The notes beneath the pieces were generated by a model. It made no database searches, had not been told where the DNA came from, and saw only the letters and a program-made list of their open reading frames with translations. A stretch of 64,000 nucleotides of DNA. Source: Sphingomonadales bacterium (GTDB taxonomy: Bacteria; Pseudomonadota; Alphaproteobacteria; Sphingomonadales; Sphingomonadaceae). This document shows, one piece after another, positions 26,999-36,875 of the stretch (position 1 is its first letter; each line of letters opens with the position of its first letter). The position numbers and the translations under genes were made by a program. The stretch is taken from contig JADJGU010000002.1 of the NCBI GenBank assembly GCA_016707885.1, positions 62,001 through 126,000 on the forward strand, read 5' to 3'.

Positions 26999-28353
26999 GT
27001 GCGCTACCTGCCTCTGACACACACCGACCGGCAGGCGATGCTCGCCACAATCGGCGCCGCCTCGATCGACGACCTGTTCGTCGATGTGCCCGAAGAAGCG
27101 CGGCTAAGCGGTCCGATCCCATGCCTACCGATGCACGCGAGTGAGATGGCGGTTGAGCGTCACTTCGCCGCCGTGGAGCGTAAGAATATGGCGGCGGCGC
27201 ATCATCCCTTCTTCCTCGGGGCAGGGGCCTATAAACACCATGTGCCGGCGAGCGTGGATCATTTGATCCAGCGTGGCGAATTCCTGACCGCCTACACGCC
27301 CTACCAGCCCGAAATTGCGCAGGGCACCCTGCAAATGCTGTTCGAATTCCAGACGCAGGTGGCGCGTCTTTTCGGCTGCGATGTCGCCAATGCCTCAATG
27401 TATGACGGCTCGACCGCATGCTGGGAAGCGATCGGCATGGCCGGACGTGTGACCAAGCGGAGCAAAGCTGTCATCTCCTCCGGCCTGCATCCGCATTATG
27501 TCAGCGTCGCGAAGACGATGGCGCGCTTTACCGGCGATACACTCGAACTCGCCGCGCTCGACATGGCACAAAGCGATACCCAGCGCCTCCTCGCATCTAT
27601 CGACGGCGAAACCAGCTGCGTTGTTGTGCAATATCCCGATATTCTCGGTAGAATTGAAGATTTGGGGCGATAGCTGAGAAAGCACATGAGCATGGTGCGC
27701 TGCTGATCGCGGTGGTCACAGAGCCTGTGGCACTGGGTGCGATCAAGGCTCCGGGTGAAATGGGCGCTGATATCGTTGTGGGCGAAGGGCAATCTCTTGG
27801 CGTCGGCTTGCAATTTGGCGGGCCTTATGTCGGCCTGTTCGCCTGCAAAGAGAAATTCGTGCGGCAGATGCCCGGGCGCCTCTGCGGTCAAACGGTCGAT
27901 GCCGAGGGTAAGCGCGGCTTCGTGCTGACACTATCTACGCGCGAGCAGCATATTCGGCGCGAGAAGGCAACGAGTAATATTTGTACAAATTCAGGTCTTT
28001 GTGCTCTAGCTTTCAGTATTCATATGAGCTTGCTCGGTGAGCGCGGCCTGCGCGATCTGGCGGCGCTGAACCATGCCAAGGCCGTGCAGGCGTCGGAGCG
28101 GCTTACGCAGATACCCGGCGTGAGCCTCGTCAACGACAGCTTCTTCAACGAATTCACCCTGAAACTGCCGGTCAATGCCCGCGATGTGGTGCACAAGCTG
28201 GCGGCGAAGAAGGTGCTGGGCGGCGTCTCGCTCGGTCGCCTCTATCCGGACGAAGCAACTCTGGAAAACGGTTTGCTGGTCGCGGTGACCGAAGTGGTCA
28301 GCGAGGAGGATATCGTAACATTTGCGGCAGCGCTGCAGGAGGTGTTGGCATGA
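26999..28353 (+). CDS. gcvPA: Glycine dehydrogenase (decarboxylating) subunit 1 (one apparent frameshift)
   Basis: N-terminal half of the PLP-dependent P protein, split-gene type, about 450 aa when joined. The first frame contains FLGAGAYKHHVPASVDHL, YTPYQPEIAQGTLQ and ASMYDGSTACWEA. Homology resumes in another frame as IAEKAHEHGALLI and FGGPYVGLFACKEKF through ATSNICTNSGLCALAF. The break lies at GGGG 27664-27667, where a fifth G restores the frame. The start is GTG 26999 with an AAGAAGGA site upstream. The stop overlaps gcvPB (ATGA). A short AT-rich patch lies near 27965-28025. Confidence 0.88.
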
Positions 28354-29921
28354 GCACGGTAAACGCAAGCGGATGGAAGCCGCAAATGGGCGAAAGCGAC
28401 GTCATGGCGGCAGAAACCTATACCGGAAACCGCGCGCTGATGCTTGAAGAAGCGCTGATTTTCGAGATTGGCGACAGCCACACCACCGGTGTCGACTTCG
28501 ACCCCGCCCCGAAGGTCCAATCCCGCCTCGGTGGGCTGGAGCGCAACCGCGAGATCGGTCTGCCGGGTCTTTCAGAGCCCGAAACGGTGCGCCACTACAC
28601 CCGCCTGTCGCGGCAAAATTATGCCATCGACCTCGGCCTTTTCCCGCTTGGCAGCTGCACGATGAAACACAACCCGCGCCTCAATGAAAAGGTGGCGCGG
28701 ATGAAGGGCTTCATCGACGTCCACCCGCTGCAACCGCAGGAAACGGTGCAGGGCGCGTTGCAGGTGATCAACGAACTCGCCTTTTGGCTGGTCGACCTGA
28801 CAGGCATGCACGGCGTAGCGATGTCTCCGAAGGCCGGTGCGCATGGCGAGCTTTGCGGTATCCTTGCGATCAAGGCAGCGCTCGATGCCCGCGGCGAAGA
28901 CCGACCGGTCATCCTCGTCCCCGAAAGCGCGCATGGCACCAATCCGGCTACTGCCGCTTTCGCTGGCTTCAGCGTCGAGAATATCCCAGCAACGCCTGAG
29001 GGCCGCGTCGATGTTGCAGCATTAAAGGCGCGTCTTGGCCCTGACGTGGCTGGCGTGATGATCACCAACCCCAATACCTGCGGCCTGTTCGAACGCGATC
29101 TGAAAATCATTTCAGACGCAGTGCATGCAGCGGGCGGCTATGTCTATTGCGATGGCGCCAATTTCAACGCCATCGTTGGCCGCGTTCGCCCGGGCGATCT
29201 GGGCGTCGATGCGATGCACATCAATTTGCACAAGACCTTCTCGACCCCGCATGGCGGTGGCGGGCCGGGTTCGGGGCCAGTTGTGCTGTCAGAGGCGCTG
29301 GCGCCTTATGGCCCGATCCCCTTTGTCGCGAAAATGCCCGATGGCAGCTTCAAACTGGTCGAAGAAGAAGCAGCGGGGGAGATGCATCCCGAAACCTTTG
29401 GCCGGATGACCGCGTTCCACGGCCAGATGGGGATGTTCACTCGTGCGCTGGCGTACATCATGAGCCACGGTGCAGATGGCCTGCGGCAGGTGGCGGAGGA
29501 TGCGGTGCTCAACGCCAACTATGTGTTGCGCAGCCTTGAAGGCACGCTTGAGGCGCCGTTTGGCGCATCGGGCCCGTGCATGCATGAGGCATTGTTTACG
29601 GACAACGGCTTGGCTGAAGGCTTTTCGACGCTCGACGTTGCCAAGGGACTGATCGACGAGGGCTATCACCCGATGACGGTCTATTTCCCGCTCGTCGTCC
29701 ACGGCGCGATGCTTGTCGAGCCGACCGAGACCGAGAGCAAGGCCGCGCTTGACCAGTTCATCGGCGCGCTGCGTTCGGTGGCCAATCGGGCGAAGCAGGG
29801 CGACCCGTCGCTCAAATCCGCACCGCACCATGCCCCGCGCCGTCGCCTCGACGAAACACTGGCAGCCCGCAAACCTGTGCTGGTATGGAAGGAAGCCGAA
29901 TTGCCTATAGCCGCGGAGTGA
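28350..29921 (+). CDS. gcvPB: Glycine dehydrogenase (decarboxylating) subunit 2
   Basis: 523 aa C-terminal half of P protein, carrying the PLP lysine K295 in INLHKTFSTPHGGGGPGSGP. It decarboxylates glycine and passes the aminomethyl group to lipoyl-GcvH, acting as a heteromer with GcvPA. Other family stretches are LGSCTMKHNPRLNE and SAHGTNPATAAFAG. It overlaps gcvPA and is last in the riboswitch-controlled operon. The next gene converges on it with 33 bases between the stops. Confidence 0.95.
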   Translation: MSTVNASGWKPQMGESDVMAAETYTGNRALMLEEALIFEIGDSHTTGVDFDPAPKVQSRLGGLERNREIGLPGLSEPETVRHYTRLSRQNYAIDLGLFPLGSCTMKHNPRLNEKVARMKGFIDVHPLQPQETVQGALQVINELAFWLVDLTGMHGVAMSPKAGAHGELCGILAIKAALDARGEDRPVILVPESAHGTNPATAAFAGFSVENIPATPEGRVDVAALKARLGPDVAGVMITNPNTCGLFERDLKIISDAVHAAGGYVYCDGANFNAIVGRVRPGDLGVDAMHINLHKTFSTPHGGGGPGSGPVVLSEALAPYGPIPFVAKMPDGSFKLVEEEAAGEMHPETFGRMTAFHGQMGMFTRALAYIMSHGADGLRQVAEDAVLNANYVLRSLEGTLEAPFGASGPCMHEALFTDNGLAEGFSTLDVAKGLIDEGYHPMTVYFPLVVHGAMLVEPTETESKAALDQFIGALRSVANRAKQGDPSLKSAPHHAPRRRLDETLAARKPVLVWKEAELPIAAE

Positions 29922-29954
29922 TAGGCTGATTCGGCTTCAAAATTACATCGCAGT

Positions 29955-31163
29955 TCAACCTTTTGGCTGGACGGGCTTGTCGTAATTTTCTGGGGTGATA
30001 TCGATGCGTTCGATACGGGGCTGCGGGCTTCGACGCGCTATGCGCGTGCCCGTCGTCTCATCCATATAACGTGCGGTATAAGTGTAGCGCTCCACCATGT
30101 AGAAGGCAGGGCTGGCGTCTTTGTCTGTTTTTTTGAGCGGCGCGTAGATGCGGCTCTTGATCGACTCTGACACCAGCTTCGCCCAATCCAGATTGCCTTC
30201 GGAGCGCAATATTTCTACATCGCTGACCAAGCCATTGCTGTTTACCCAGAAACCTACGTCAAGCCATCGATCCTCGAAATTCCCAGCAGTTAATGCCAAT
30301 ACATTGCCGCCGACCGATTTGTCGGCATTCATCCGCGGATTGTCAGGCAATTTGATGGGCTCAGCCGACAAGAGAATAGGCCGGTCTGCCCCTCCGCTTT
30401 CTGCAAATCGGCGTATGATCGCTTCGGTGCTTTGACCTTTGCCTTCCTTGCGTTCAATGCGGGCAAGAGCCACTTCAGCGACCAACGCCATATCTTCGGC
30501 ACCCACTATGGGTTTTTGCGCCATATCGCTCAGTCCATCCCGCGCTTTTTGCTTCATCTCAGCAAATTGGCCTTTTTCGCCGCGGCCATAGTTCAACAGC
30601 AGTCCGCGCAAACGGGCGAAGGCTGTCACACGGGGAAGATTCGCTTTCGCGGCTTTGTCTTCGACGTCTTTGTAGATCCGCAGCGCTTCATCGGGGTAAC
30701 CGAGTTTGGCACGGCTATCGCCGACTTCGATCTGGGCGACTAGAACTCGGGCATCTTCAGCGGGCAGAGCCTCTTTCAGCGTGTCACGCATATCGAGAAC
30801 CGAAAGCTGAAACTGTTTGCCTTCGCCCAGATGCTCAGCAATCCGGCTTGATGCTCGAAAAAGGTCCGACACCTCGATAGGATATTGTCCGCCATGCTTG
30901 CGGTTGCGCGCCGCCGTCTTGTTCAACGTCGTCTTGGCGTCACGATAGTCGCCGGTGATAAACTGGTTTTCAGCATGGGCGAGGGCGGCCCGAATTTCCT
31001 CATCGGGCGGGCATCCGCGGGCGATGCAATCGGCTAACGCCTTTTGCGTATCCTTCAGCGACTGGCCAATGACCACGATTTCGCGATTTGCCGGCTCCGT
31101 CGCCGCAATCGCCGAACTGGCCAGCATTATTGAACAAAAAGCAGCTAAGGTACGGGAGAGCAT
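29955..31163 (-). CDS. Secreted TPR-like protein with TonB-C-like C-terminus
   Basis: About 402 aa with a signal peptide (SRTLAAFCSIMLASSAIAA). Helical, TPR-like repeats follow (for example ALAHAENQFITGDYRDAKT), then a C-terminal portion (about residues 260-370) resembling the TonB C-terminal fold with DVGFWVNSNGLVSDVEILRS. I start it at the ATG at 31161-31163, which has AAAGGA just upstream and begins the signal peptide. A frame 19 codons longer exists. The annotation energy transducer TonB is sometimes given to such proteins, but this one lacks a membrane anchor and Pro-rich spacer. Confidence 0.6.
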   Translation of the reverse strand: MLSRTLAAFCSIMLASSAIAATEPANREIVVIGQSLKDTQKALADCIARGCPPDEEIRAALAHAENQFITGDYRDAKTTLNKTAARNRKHGGQYPIEVSDLFRASSRIAEHLGEGKQFQLSVLDMRDTLKEALPAEDARVLVAQIEVGDSRAKLGYPDEALRIYKDVEDKAAKANLPRVTAFARLRGLLLNYGRGEKGQFAEMKQKARDGLSDMAQKPIVGAEDMALVAEVALARIERKEGKGQSTEAIIRRFAESGGADRPILLSAEPIKLPDNPRMNADKSVGGNVLALTAGNFEDRWLDVGFWVNSNGLVSDVEILRSEGNLDWAKLVSESIKSRIYAPLKKTDKDASPAFYMVERYTYTARYMDETTGTRIARRSPQPRIERIDITPENYDKPVQPKG

Positions 31164-31346
31164 TGAATTCCTTTCGGCCGGGACTGGTCGCTTGGTATCG
31201 GTTGGAGCACAGATGTTCACTTATGCCGGACAGCGCAAGTCACTGATCGACAAAGATAGGCGGCCGGTCTGCCAACGACAATGCAGATAAAAGCACTAGT
31301 CGGATCTGTTGCCCGGCAGCATTGAACACTCCGCTGACGCTTAAAA

Positions 31347-31364
31347 TTTAATCGTTCGATTAAA
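31347..31364. promoter_or_regulatory. 18-bp perfect palindrome, probable repressor operator
   Basis: TTTAATCG-TT-CGATTAAA is a perfect palindrome in the divergent gap before the acyl-CoA ligase gene, directly upstream of a promoter-like sequence at 31372-31400. Palindromes of this kind and size are typical TetR-family operators controlling fatty acid genes. No TetR gene is adjacent, so the regulator is unidentified. Confidence 0.6.
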
Positions 31365-31371
31365 CTTCACA

Positions 31372-31400
31372 TTGACAGCCGCTCCGGCCTCGCCAATTAG
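31372..31400 (+). promoter_or_regulatory. Candidate promoter for the acyl-CoA ligase/dehydrogenase pair
   Basis: TTGACA at 31372-31377 and AATTAG at 31395-31400 are separated by 17 bases. The -35 is consensus and the -10 is weak. It lies about 50 bases upstream of ATG 31452, which has a GGGAGAGGAAG ribosome site. Confidence 0.45.
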
Positions 31401-31451
31401 GGAACGGAACGACTGTGCTCGACCAGCCGATCTTCTTGGGAGAGGAAGATA

Positions 31452-33008
31452 ATGACCGATACATCGGAATTACACACTTTTGACGAGTTCATTCGCCATT
31501 GGGGCGAGGAGCGCGGCGACCGCCTTGCCATGCGCGAGGAAGACCGTTTCTATACCTATGCCGAACTCGAAGAGCGCACCGCGCGGGTAGCAACAGCGCT
31601 TCTTGCCAAAGGCTTGAAGAAGGGGGACCGGATCGCCTGGATCGGCAAAAACAGCGATATCTATTTCACGCTCTTTTATGGCGCAGCGCGTGCGGGCATC
31701 GTCATGGTGCCGGTCGGCTGGCGGCTTGCCCCACCTGAATGGGCCTATATCATCAACGATACCAAGGCGAAAATCCTGTTCGTTGGAAAGGGATTTGAAA
31801 CGGCTCCTTCTTCAATGGAAGGCCTGTTGCCGCATGTCGAACAGGTGATAACCGATCCCGAAGCCCGGGCGATGGTAGATGGCACTGCGCGCGTACCATT
31901 CGAGGCTTCCGCCCCTGACGATGCGGTGCTCCAGCTTTATACATCGGGCACCACCGGCAACCCGAAGGGCGCGGTGCTTTCTAACCGCAACCTGTTTGCG
32001 CTGCGCAAACATTCGAACCAGGCAGATTTGGCCTACACCAAATGGGATGATGACGAAGTTGTGCTCGTCGCCATGCCCTGCGCGCATATCGGCGGCACCG
32101 GGCTTGGCATCATGTCGGTGGCAGCCGGTCTTCCGGCCTATATCCTTGCTGAGTTCACACCGGATGGATTCTTCGATTCAGTCGAAACTGGCGGCGTGAC
32201 CCGGTTGTTCATCGTTCCGGCAGCACTCCACATCCTGCTGCAGCATCCTCGCTGCGCGACGGTCGATTTCAGCCGCCTCAAATATATCCTTTATGGTGCA
32301 GCGCCGATCCCGCTCGAGCTGCTGCGTCAGTGCATCCAGATGTTCCAATGCGGGTTCATCCAGAATTACGGAATGACCGAGACGACCGGCACCATTTGCA
32401 TGCTGCCGCCTGAGGATCATGATCCCAATGGCAATCCCCGCATGCGCAGCGCAGGCAAGCCGCTGCCCGGCGTCGAGATCAAGGTTGTCGACACCGAAGG
32501 CAATGAAATGCCGACCGGCGAAGTGGGAGAAATCTGGACCCGGTCTTCGAACAATATGATCGGATATTGGAACCTGCAGGAAGCCACCGAAAAGACGATG
32601 ACCGGCGATGGCTGGGTCAAGACCGGCGATGCGGGTTATATGGATGAGGATGGCTATCTCTACATCCACGACCGGGTGAAGGATCTGATCATATCGGGCG
32701 GCGAAAATGTCTATCCCGCCGAGGTCGAAAGCGCGATTTATGGTCACCCTGATGTGCTCGAGGTGGCCGTTATCGGTGTTCCCGATCCCAAATGGGGTGA
32801 GGCGGTGAAGGCTGTCTGCGCGCCAAAGCCGGGAGCCACCATAGATCCTGAAAGTGTTATTTCATGGGCTCGTGAACGCATCGCGCCATTCAAGGTACCC
32901 AAATCGATCGACATTATCGACGTGCTTCCGCGCAACCCATCAGGCAAAATCCTGCGTAAGGATCTGCGCGCGCCCTATTGGGAAGGCTATGAGCGGCAGG
33001 TGAATTGA
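31452..33008 (+). CDS. Acyl-CoA synthetase (AMP-forming, FadD-like)
   Basis: 518 aa adenylate-forming enzyme activating a carboxylic acid, probably a medium- or long-chain fatty acid, to its CoA thioester. Core motifs are complete: QLYTSGTTGNPKGAV (A3), YGMTETTGTI (A5), TGDAGYMDEDGYLYIHDR (A7-A8), SGGENVYPAEVE and the C-terminal catalytic lysine in PRNPSGKILRKDLR. No membrane segment is apparent. An acyl-CoA dehydrogenase gene follows almost immediately, suggesting a small beta-oxidation-type operon. Substrate specificity cannot be read from sequence. Confidence 0.85.
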   Translation: MTDTSELHTFDEFIRHWGEERGDRLAMREEDRFYTYAELEERTARVATALLAKGLKKGDRIAWIGKNSDIYFTLFYGAARAGIVMVPVGWRLAPPEWAYIINDTKAKILFVGKGFETAPSSMEGLLPHVEQVITDPEARAMVDGTARVPFEASAPDDAVLQLYTSGTTGNPKGAVLSNRNLFALRKHSNQADLAYTKWDDDEVVLVAMPCAHIGGTGLGIMSVAAGLPAYILAEFTPDGFFDSVETGGVTRLFIVPAALHILLQHPRCATVDFSRLKYILYGAAPIPLELLRQCIQMFQCGFIQNYGMTETTGTICMLPPEDHDPNGNPRMRSAGKPLPGVEIKVVDTEGNEMPTGEVGEIWTRSSNNMIGYWNLQEATEKTMTGDGWVKTGDAGYMDEDGYLYIHDRVKDLIISGGENVYPAEVESAIYGHPDVLEVAVIGVPDPKWGEAVKAVCAPKPGATIDPESVISWARERIAPFKVPKSIDIIDVLPRNPSGKILRKDLRAPYWEGYERQVN

Positions 33009-33010
33009 TA

Positions 33011-34192
33011 ATGAGCGAAGCCCGGATCGACCTGAACGCCTTCCGCGCCGAAGTGCGCAGCTGGCTCGCCGAAAACCTACCGCCCGAATTGCGACAGGCG
33101 CATAACCGTGCGACCAGCGTGTTTGTCGAAAAGGAATTCAACCTTGCGTGGCAGGCAATCCTGCTGCGCAAGGGCTGGGTCGCGCCGCATTGGCCGGTCG
33201 AGCTAGGCGGAACTGGCTGGAACGAGGCGCAGCGCTATATCTTCGCTTCCGAATGTGCGCGGGCAGGGGCGCCCAGCCTCGCGCCGATGGGCTTGAAAAT
33301 GGTTGCGCCGGTCATCATGAAATATGGCAGCGAGGCGCAGAAAGAATATTATCTGCCCAAACTGCTCGCGGGCGAACATTATTGGTGCCAGGGCTATAGC
33401 GAGCCGCAGGCAGGCTCTGATCTTGCCGCGCTGCAATTGCGCGCTGACAGCGATGGTGACGATTATGTGCTCAACGGCTCCAAGATCTGGACCACGCATG
33501 CGCATGTCGCCAACCACATGTTCTGCCTCGTGCGCACTAACCGGGATGGGCGCCCGCAAGAAGGCATCACCTTCCTGCTGCTCGAAATGGACACGCCGGG
33601 TTTGTCGGTCAAGCCGATCATCTCGATCGCGGGCGACCATGATTTCAATCAGGTGTTTTTCGACAATGTCCGTGTGCCCAAGGCGAACCGGCTTGGCGAC
33701 GAAGGCAAGGGCTGGACGGTTGCGAAGACGCTGCTCGAATATGAACGCGCGGCGGCCTATGCGGCAGGGCTGATCGAGGCGCTGGCCGAAGTGCGTGCTG
33801 CGGCGAAAGAGGCGGAGATGCTAGGTGATCCCGCCATCCGCCGCCGCTTCGCCGAACTCGATCTGCAGGTGCGCACGATCCACGCGGTTGAAGATATGGT
33901 GCTGGCCGCGATAGGTGAGGGGCGCGATCCGGGCCCGGCCTCTTCAATGCTCAAGGTGCAGGGCACCGAATGCCAGCAAAGGATTCAGGAACTGGCGGTC
34001 GATGTCGCAGGCATTTACGCAGCACCCTATCAGTTTGCAGCGCGACAGGCGGGCAGCAATGAAGGTTATGTCGGCCCCGAAAGCGCGCTGACGGCCACCG
34101 CGCGCTACTTCAACGGTCGTGCGGCATCGATCTATGGCGGCTCGAACGAGATCCAGCGCAACATCATGGCCAAGCTGGTGCTTGGCCTTTAG
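33011..34192 (+). CDS. Acyl-CoA dehydrogenase family protein
   Basis: 393 aa flavoprotein introducing the alpha-beta double bond into acyl-CoA. Family stretches include KGWVAPHWPVELGGTGWN, WCQGYSEPQAGSDLAAL (flavin/substrate loop), LNGSKIWTTHAHVAN and the C-terminal YGGSNEIQRNIMAKLVLGL. I chose ATG 33011, three bases past the ligase stop, over TTG 33005. The pattern resembles the FadE17/PimC-type acyl-CoA dehydrogenases common in sphingomonads. It ends nine bases from the convergent ugd gene. Confidence 0.87.
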   Translation: MSEARIDLNAFRAEVRSWLAENLPPELRQAHNRATSVFVEKEFNLAWQAILLRKGWVAPHWPVELGGTGWNEAQRYIFASECARAGAPSLAPMGLKMVAPVIMKYGSEAQKEYYLPKLLAGEHYWCQGYSEPQAGSDLAALQLRADSDGDDYVLNGSKIWTTHAHVANHMFCLVRTNRDGRPQEGITFLLLEMDTPGLSVKPIISIAGDHDFNQVFFDNVRVPKANRLGDEGKGWTVAKTLLEYERAAAYAAGLIEALAEVRAAAKEAEMLGDPAIRRRFAELDLQVRTIHAVEDMVLAAIGEGRDPGPASSMLKVQGTECQQRIQELAVDVAGIYAAPYQFAARQAGSNEGYVGPESALTATARYFNGRAASIYGGSNEIQRNIMAKLVLGL

Positions 34193-34201
34193 AGGCAGTT
34201 T

Positions 34202-35503
34202 TTACCGTCCGACGCTATAATAGTCGAAGCCTGCCTTGGCTCCTTCTTCGGGGCGGTAGATGTTGCGCAGGTCGACAAGGACGTCGCCTTTCATCACGCC
34301 TTTGAGCTTGGCAAGATCGAGCGCGCGATAAGCATCCCATTCGGTGACAATGGCGACAGCGTCCGCACCCTCGGCGGCGGCATAGGCGCTTTCGGTCATT
34401 TTCACTTGGGGCAATATCTTCGCGGCTTCCTCCATGCCTTCGGGATCGTGGGCATACACTTCGGCACCTGCATCAATCAGCGTCTGGACGATCGCAATCG
34501 AAGGCGCGTCGCGCATGTCGTCGGTATTGGGCTTGAAGGTCAGGCCCAGCAGCGCAATCTTTTTGCCGCGCGCATCGCCGCCGAGTGCATTGACGATTTT
34601 GCGGCCCATGGCGCGTTTCCTGAGGTCGTTCGCCTGCACCACCGCCTCGACAATGCGCACCGGGGTGTCATTGTCCTGCGCGGTCTTCAAAAGCGCGAGC
34701 GTATCCTTGGGGAAGCAGCTGCCGCCATAGCCGGGGCCTGCGTGCAGGAACTTCGCCCCGATGCGGTTGTCGAGCCCGATGCCGCGCGAGACATCCTGTA
34801 CATTGGCGCCCAGTTTCTCGCACAAATCGGCCATTTCGTTGATGAAAGTGATCTTGGTCGCGAGGAAGGCGTTGGCCGCATATTTGATCAGTTCCGAGGA
34901 ACGGCGGCTGGTGAAAAGGATCGGCGATTCATTGAGGAAGAGCGGGCGATAGACAGCGCGCATCACCTCGCGCGCCCATTCGACATCGGTGCCGACGACA
35001 ATGCGGTCGGGCCGCTTGAAATCGCCGATCGCTGCACCTTCGCGCAGAAATTCGGGGTTGGAGACGACTTCGAACTCAAGGTCCGGGCGGACATCGCGGA
35101 TGATGCGCTCAACTTCGTCACCTGTTCCCACCGGAACGGTCGATTTGGTGACCACCACGGTCTTGGGATCGATCGCTTCGCCAATCTCTTTTGCGGCCGC
35201 ATAGACATAGCTCAAATCTGCATGGCCATCGCCGCGTCGCGATGGCGTGCCGACAGCGATAAATACCGCGTCGCAATCCTTGACCGAGGCTTCCAGATCG
35301 ATCGAGAAACTCAGTCGCCCCGCATCGACATTGGTCTTCACCAACGCATCAAGCCCGGGCTCGTAGATTGGCATGATATTGGCGTTCAGCCGGTCAATCT
35401 TGCTCTGGTCCTTGTCGACACAGACAACATCATGCCCGAAATCGGCAAAACAGGCACCCGACACAAGGCCGACATAGCCCGAACCGATCATTGCGATTTT
35501 CAT
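34202..35503 (-). CDS. ugd: UDP-glucose 6-dehydrogenase
   Basis: 433 aa NAD-dependent enzyme oxidising UDP-glucose to UDP-glucuronate. The N-terminal Rossmann motif is IGSGYVGLVSGACFADFGH. The catalytic cysteine sits in GPGYGGSCFPKDTLAL, and the Asn/Lys substrate loop is seen around KYAANAFLATKITFINEM. It lies downstream of wecC on the same strand with a 73-base gap and supplies an acidic sugar nucleotide for surface polysaccharide. Confidence 0.93.
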   Translation of the reverse strand: MKIAMIGSGYVGLVSGACFADFGHDVVCVDKDQSKIDRLNANIMPIYEPGLDALVKTNVDAGRLSFSIDLEASVKDCDAVFIAVGTPSRRGDGHADLSYVYAAAKEIGEAIDPKTVVVTKSTVPVGTGDEVERIIRDVRPDLEFEVVSNPEFLREGAAIGDFKRPDRIVVGTDVEWAREVMRAVYRPLFLNESPILFTSRRSSELIKYAANAFLATKITFINEMADLCEKLGANVQDVSRGIGLDNRIGAKFLHAGPGYGGSCFPKDTLALLKTAQDNDTPVRIVEAVVQANDLRKRAMGRKIVNALGGDARGKKIALLGLTFKPNTDDMRDAPSIAIVQTLIDAGAEVYAHDPEGMEEAAKILPQVKMTESAYAAAEGADAVAIVTEWDAYRALDLAKLKGVMKGDVLVDLRNIYRPEEGAKAGFDYYSVGR

Positions 35504-35576
35504 TTTGTACTTCCTGCGTGAATTGCTGCCACCAGCACTTTAGTAGGTGCACCTTCGGGCGGCAAGGTTGCCCGGT

Positions 35577-36875
35577 TCAGCCAACAAGGCGGAGAGGCAC
35601 GGAATGGCTAGTAGCCGCTGGCTGGTCGGGCCAGATTCCGCGCGTGTCATAGATTAGCTTGGCGCTGCGCTCGGCGAGCGGAATCGCTTTGAAGGCGTCA
35701 TGGTCGACCAGCGGGATCAGGATTTCGCAATCGAGCAGCGCACTGTCGATGTCGGTCAGCGCGGCGCCGCTGCCTTCAAATTCCTTGGGTAGCGCGGCTG
35801 CATAGGGCTCGACCACATGTACCCGATTGCCGAATTTATGCGCAAGTGCCGCCGCGACCTTCTTCGCGGGACTTTCGCGGAAATCGTCAATATTGGCTTT
35901 GAAGGCCAGTCCTAGAAGACCGACAGACTTGCCCGGATTGGCTTCAATCAGTGCCGTCGCCTGAGCGATGACGTGGTCGACCTTGCCGTCGTTCACTTCG
36001 CGCGCGGTGCGGATCAGCGGCGTATGTTCGGGCGCGCCATGCACAATGAACCAGGGGTCAACCGCGATGCAGTGACCACCGACGCCGGGGCCGGGCTGCA
36101 GGATGTTGACGCGCGGGTGCCGGTTGGCGAGGCGTATGACTTCCCAGACGTCGAGTCCCATCTGGTCGGCGACAATCGACAATTCGTTGGCGAAGGCGAT
36201 GTTGACGTCGCGAAACGCGTTTTCAACCAGCTTGGTCATCTCGGCCGAACGGGCATCTGTGGTGACGCATTCGCCGCGGACGAAGCGTTTGTAGAAGGAA
36301 AGCGCCTTGCGCGCGCAGCGCGGCGTTATCCCGCCAATCGAGCGGTCATTTGAAATCAGTTCTTCAAGGATTTTGCCAGGAAGCACCCGCTCAGGGCAAT
36401 AGGCGATGGCGATGTCTGGCGTTTCGGTAGCGACGCCGGGGACTTTCAGATCGGGGCGCAACTGCGCGATCAGGTCTTTCACCCTGTCGGTGGTGCCGAC
36501 GGGTGAGGTTGATTCGACAATCACGGTATCGCCCGCCTTGAGGGCTGCGGCGATGCTGGTCGCGGCTGACAAGACATAGCTGATATCGGGTGCATGGTTT
36601 TCGTCAAAGGGCGTCGGTACCGCGATGACGAACACATCGGCAGGCTCGACCATTGTCGAAGCGCGGAGCAGCTTGCGCTGAACCACGCCTTGCACAAGCC
36701 CGTCGAGATCGACTTCCTCGATGTGAATTTCGCCGCGGTTGATCGTGTCGACGACATGCTGGTGCACGTCGACACCCAGCACGCGGCAGCCCGAACGGGC
36801 AATCACGGCGGCGGTTGGCAGGCCGATATAGCCAAGCCCCATCACGCAAACATCGGGTTTCTTATCGACAAGCAT
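35577..36875 (-). CDS. wecC: UDP-N-acetyl-D-mannosamine dehydrogenase
   Basis: 432 aa member of the UDP-sugar dehydrogenase family, distinct from Ugd and of WecC type. It has VCVMGLGYIGLPTAAVIA at the N-terminus and the catalytic cysteine in PGPGVGGHCIAVDPWF, the typical WecC variant. It oxidises UDP-ManNAc to UDP-ManNAcA. Its start overlaps the end of wecB by 14 bases, and that epimerase would make its substrate, which supports the assignment. Confidence 0.9.
   Translation of the reverse strand: MLVDKKPDVCVMGLGYIGLPTAAVIARSGCRVLGVDVHQHVVDTINRGEIHIEEVDLDGLVQGVVQRKLLRASTMVEPADVFVIAVPTPFDENHAPDISYVLSAATSIAAALKAGDTVIVESTSPVGTTDRVKDLIAQLRPDLKVPGVATETPDIAIAYCPERVLPGKILEELISNDRSIGGITPRCARKALSFYKRFVRGECVTTDARSAEMTKLVENAFRDVNIAFANELSIVADQMGLDVWEVIRLANRHPRVNILQPGPGVGGHCIAVDPWFIVHGAPEHTPLIRTAREVNDGKVDHVIAQATALIEANPGKSVGLLGLAFKANIDDFRESPAKKVAAALAHKFGNRVHVVEPYAAALPKEFEGSGAALTDIDSALLDCEILIPLVDHDAFKAIPLAERSAKLIYDTRGIWPDQPAATSHSVPLRLVG

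Noticed and set aside
34406..35521. 371-codon plus-strand open frame over ugd
   Set aside because: It is exactly antisense to a complete UDP-glucose dehydrogenase, with biased composition and no motifs.
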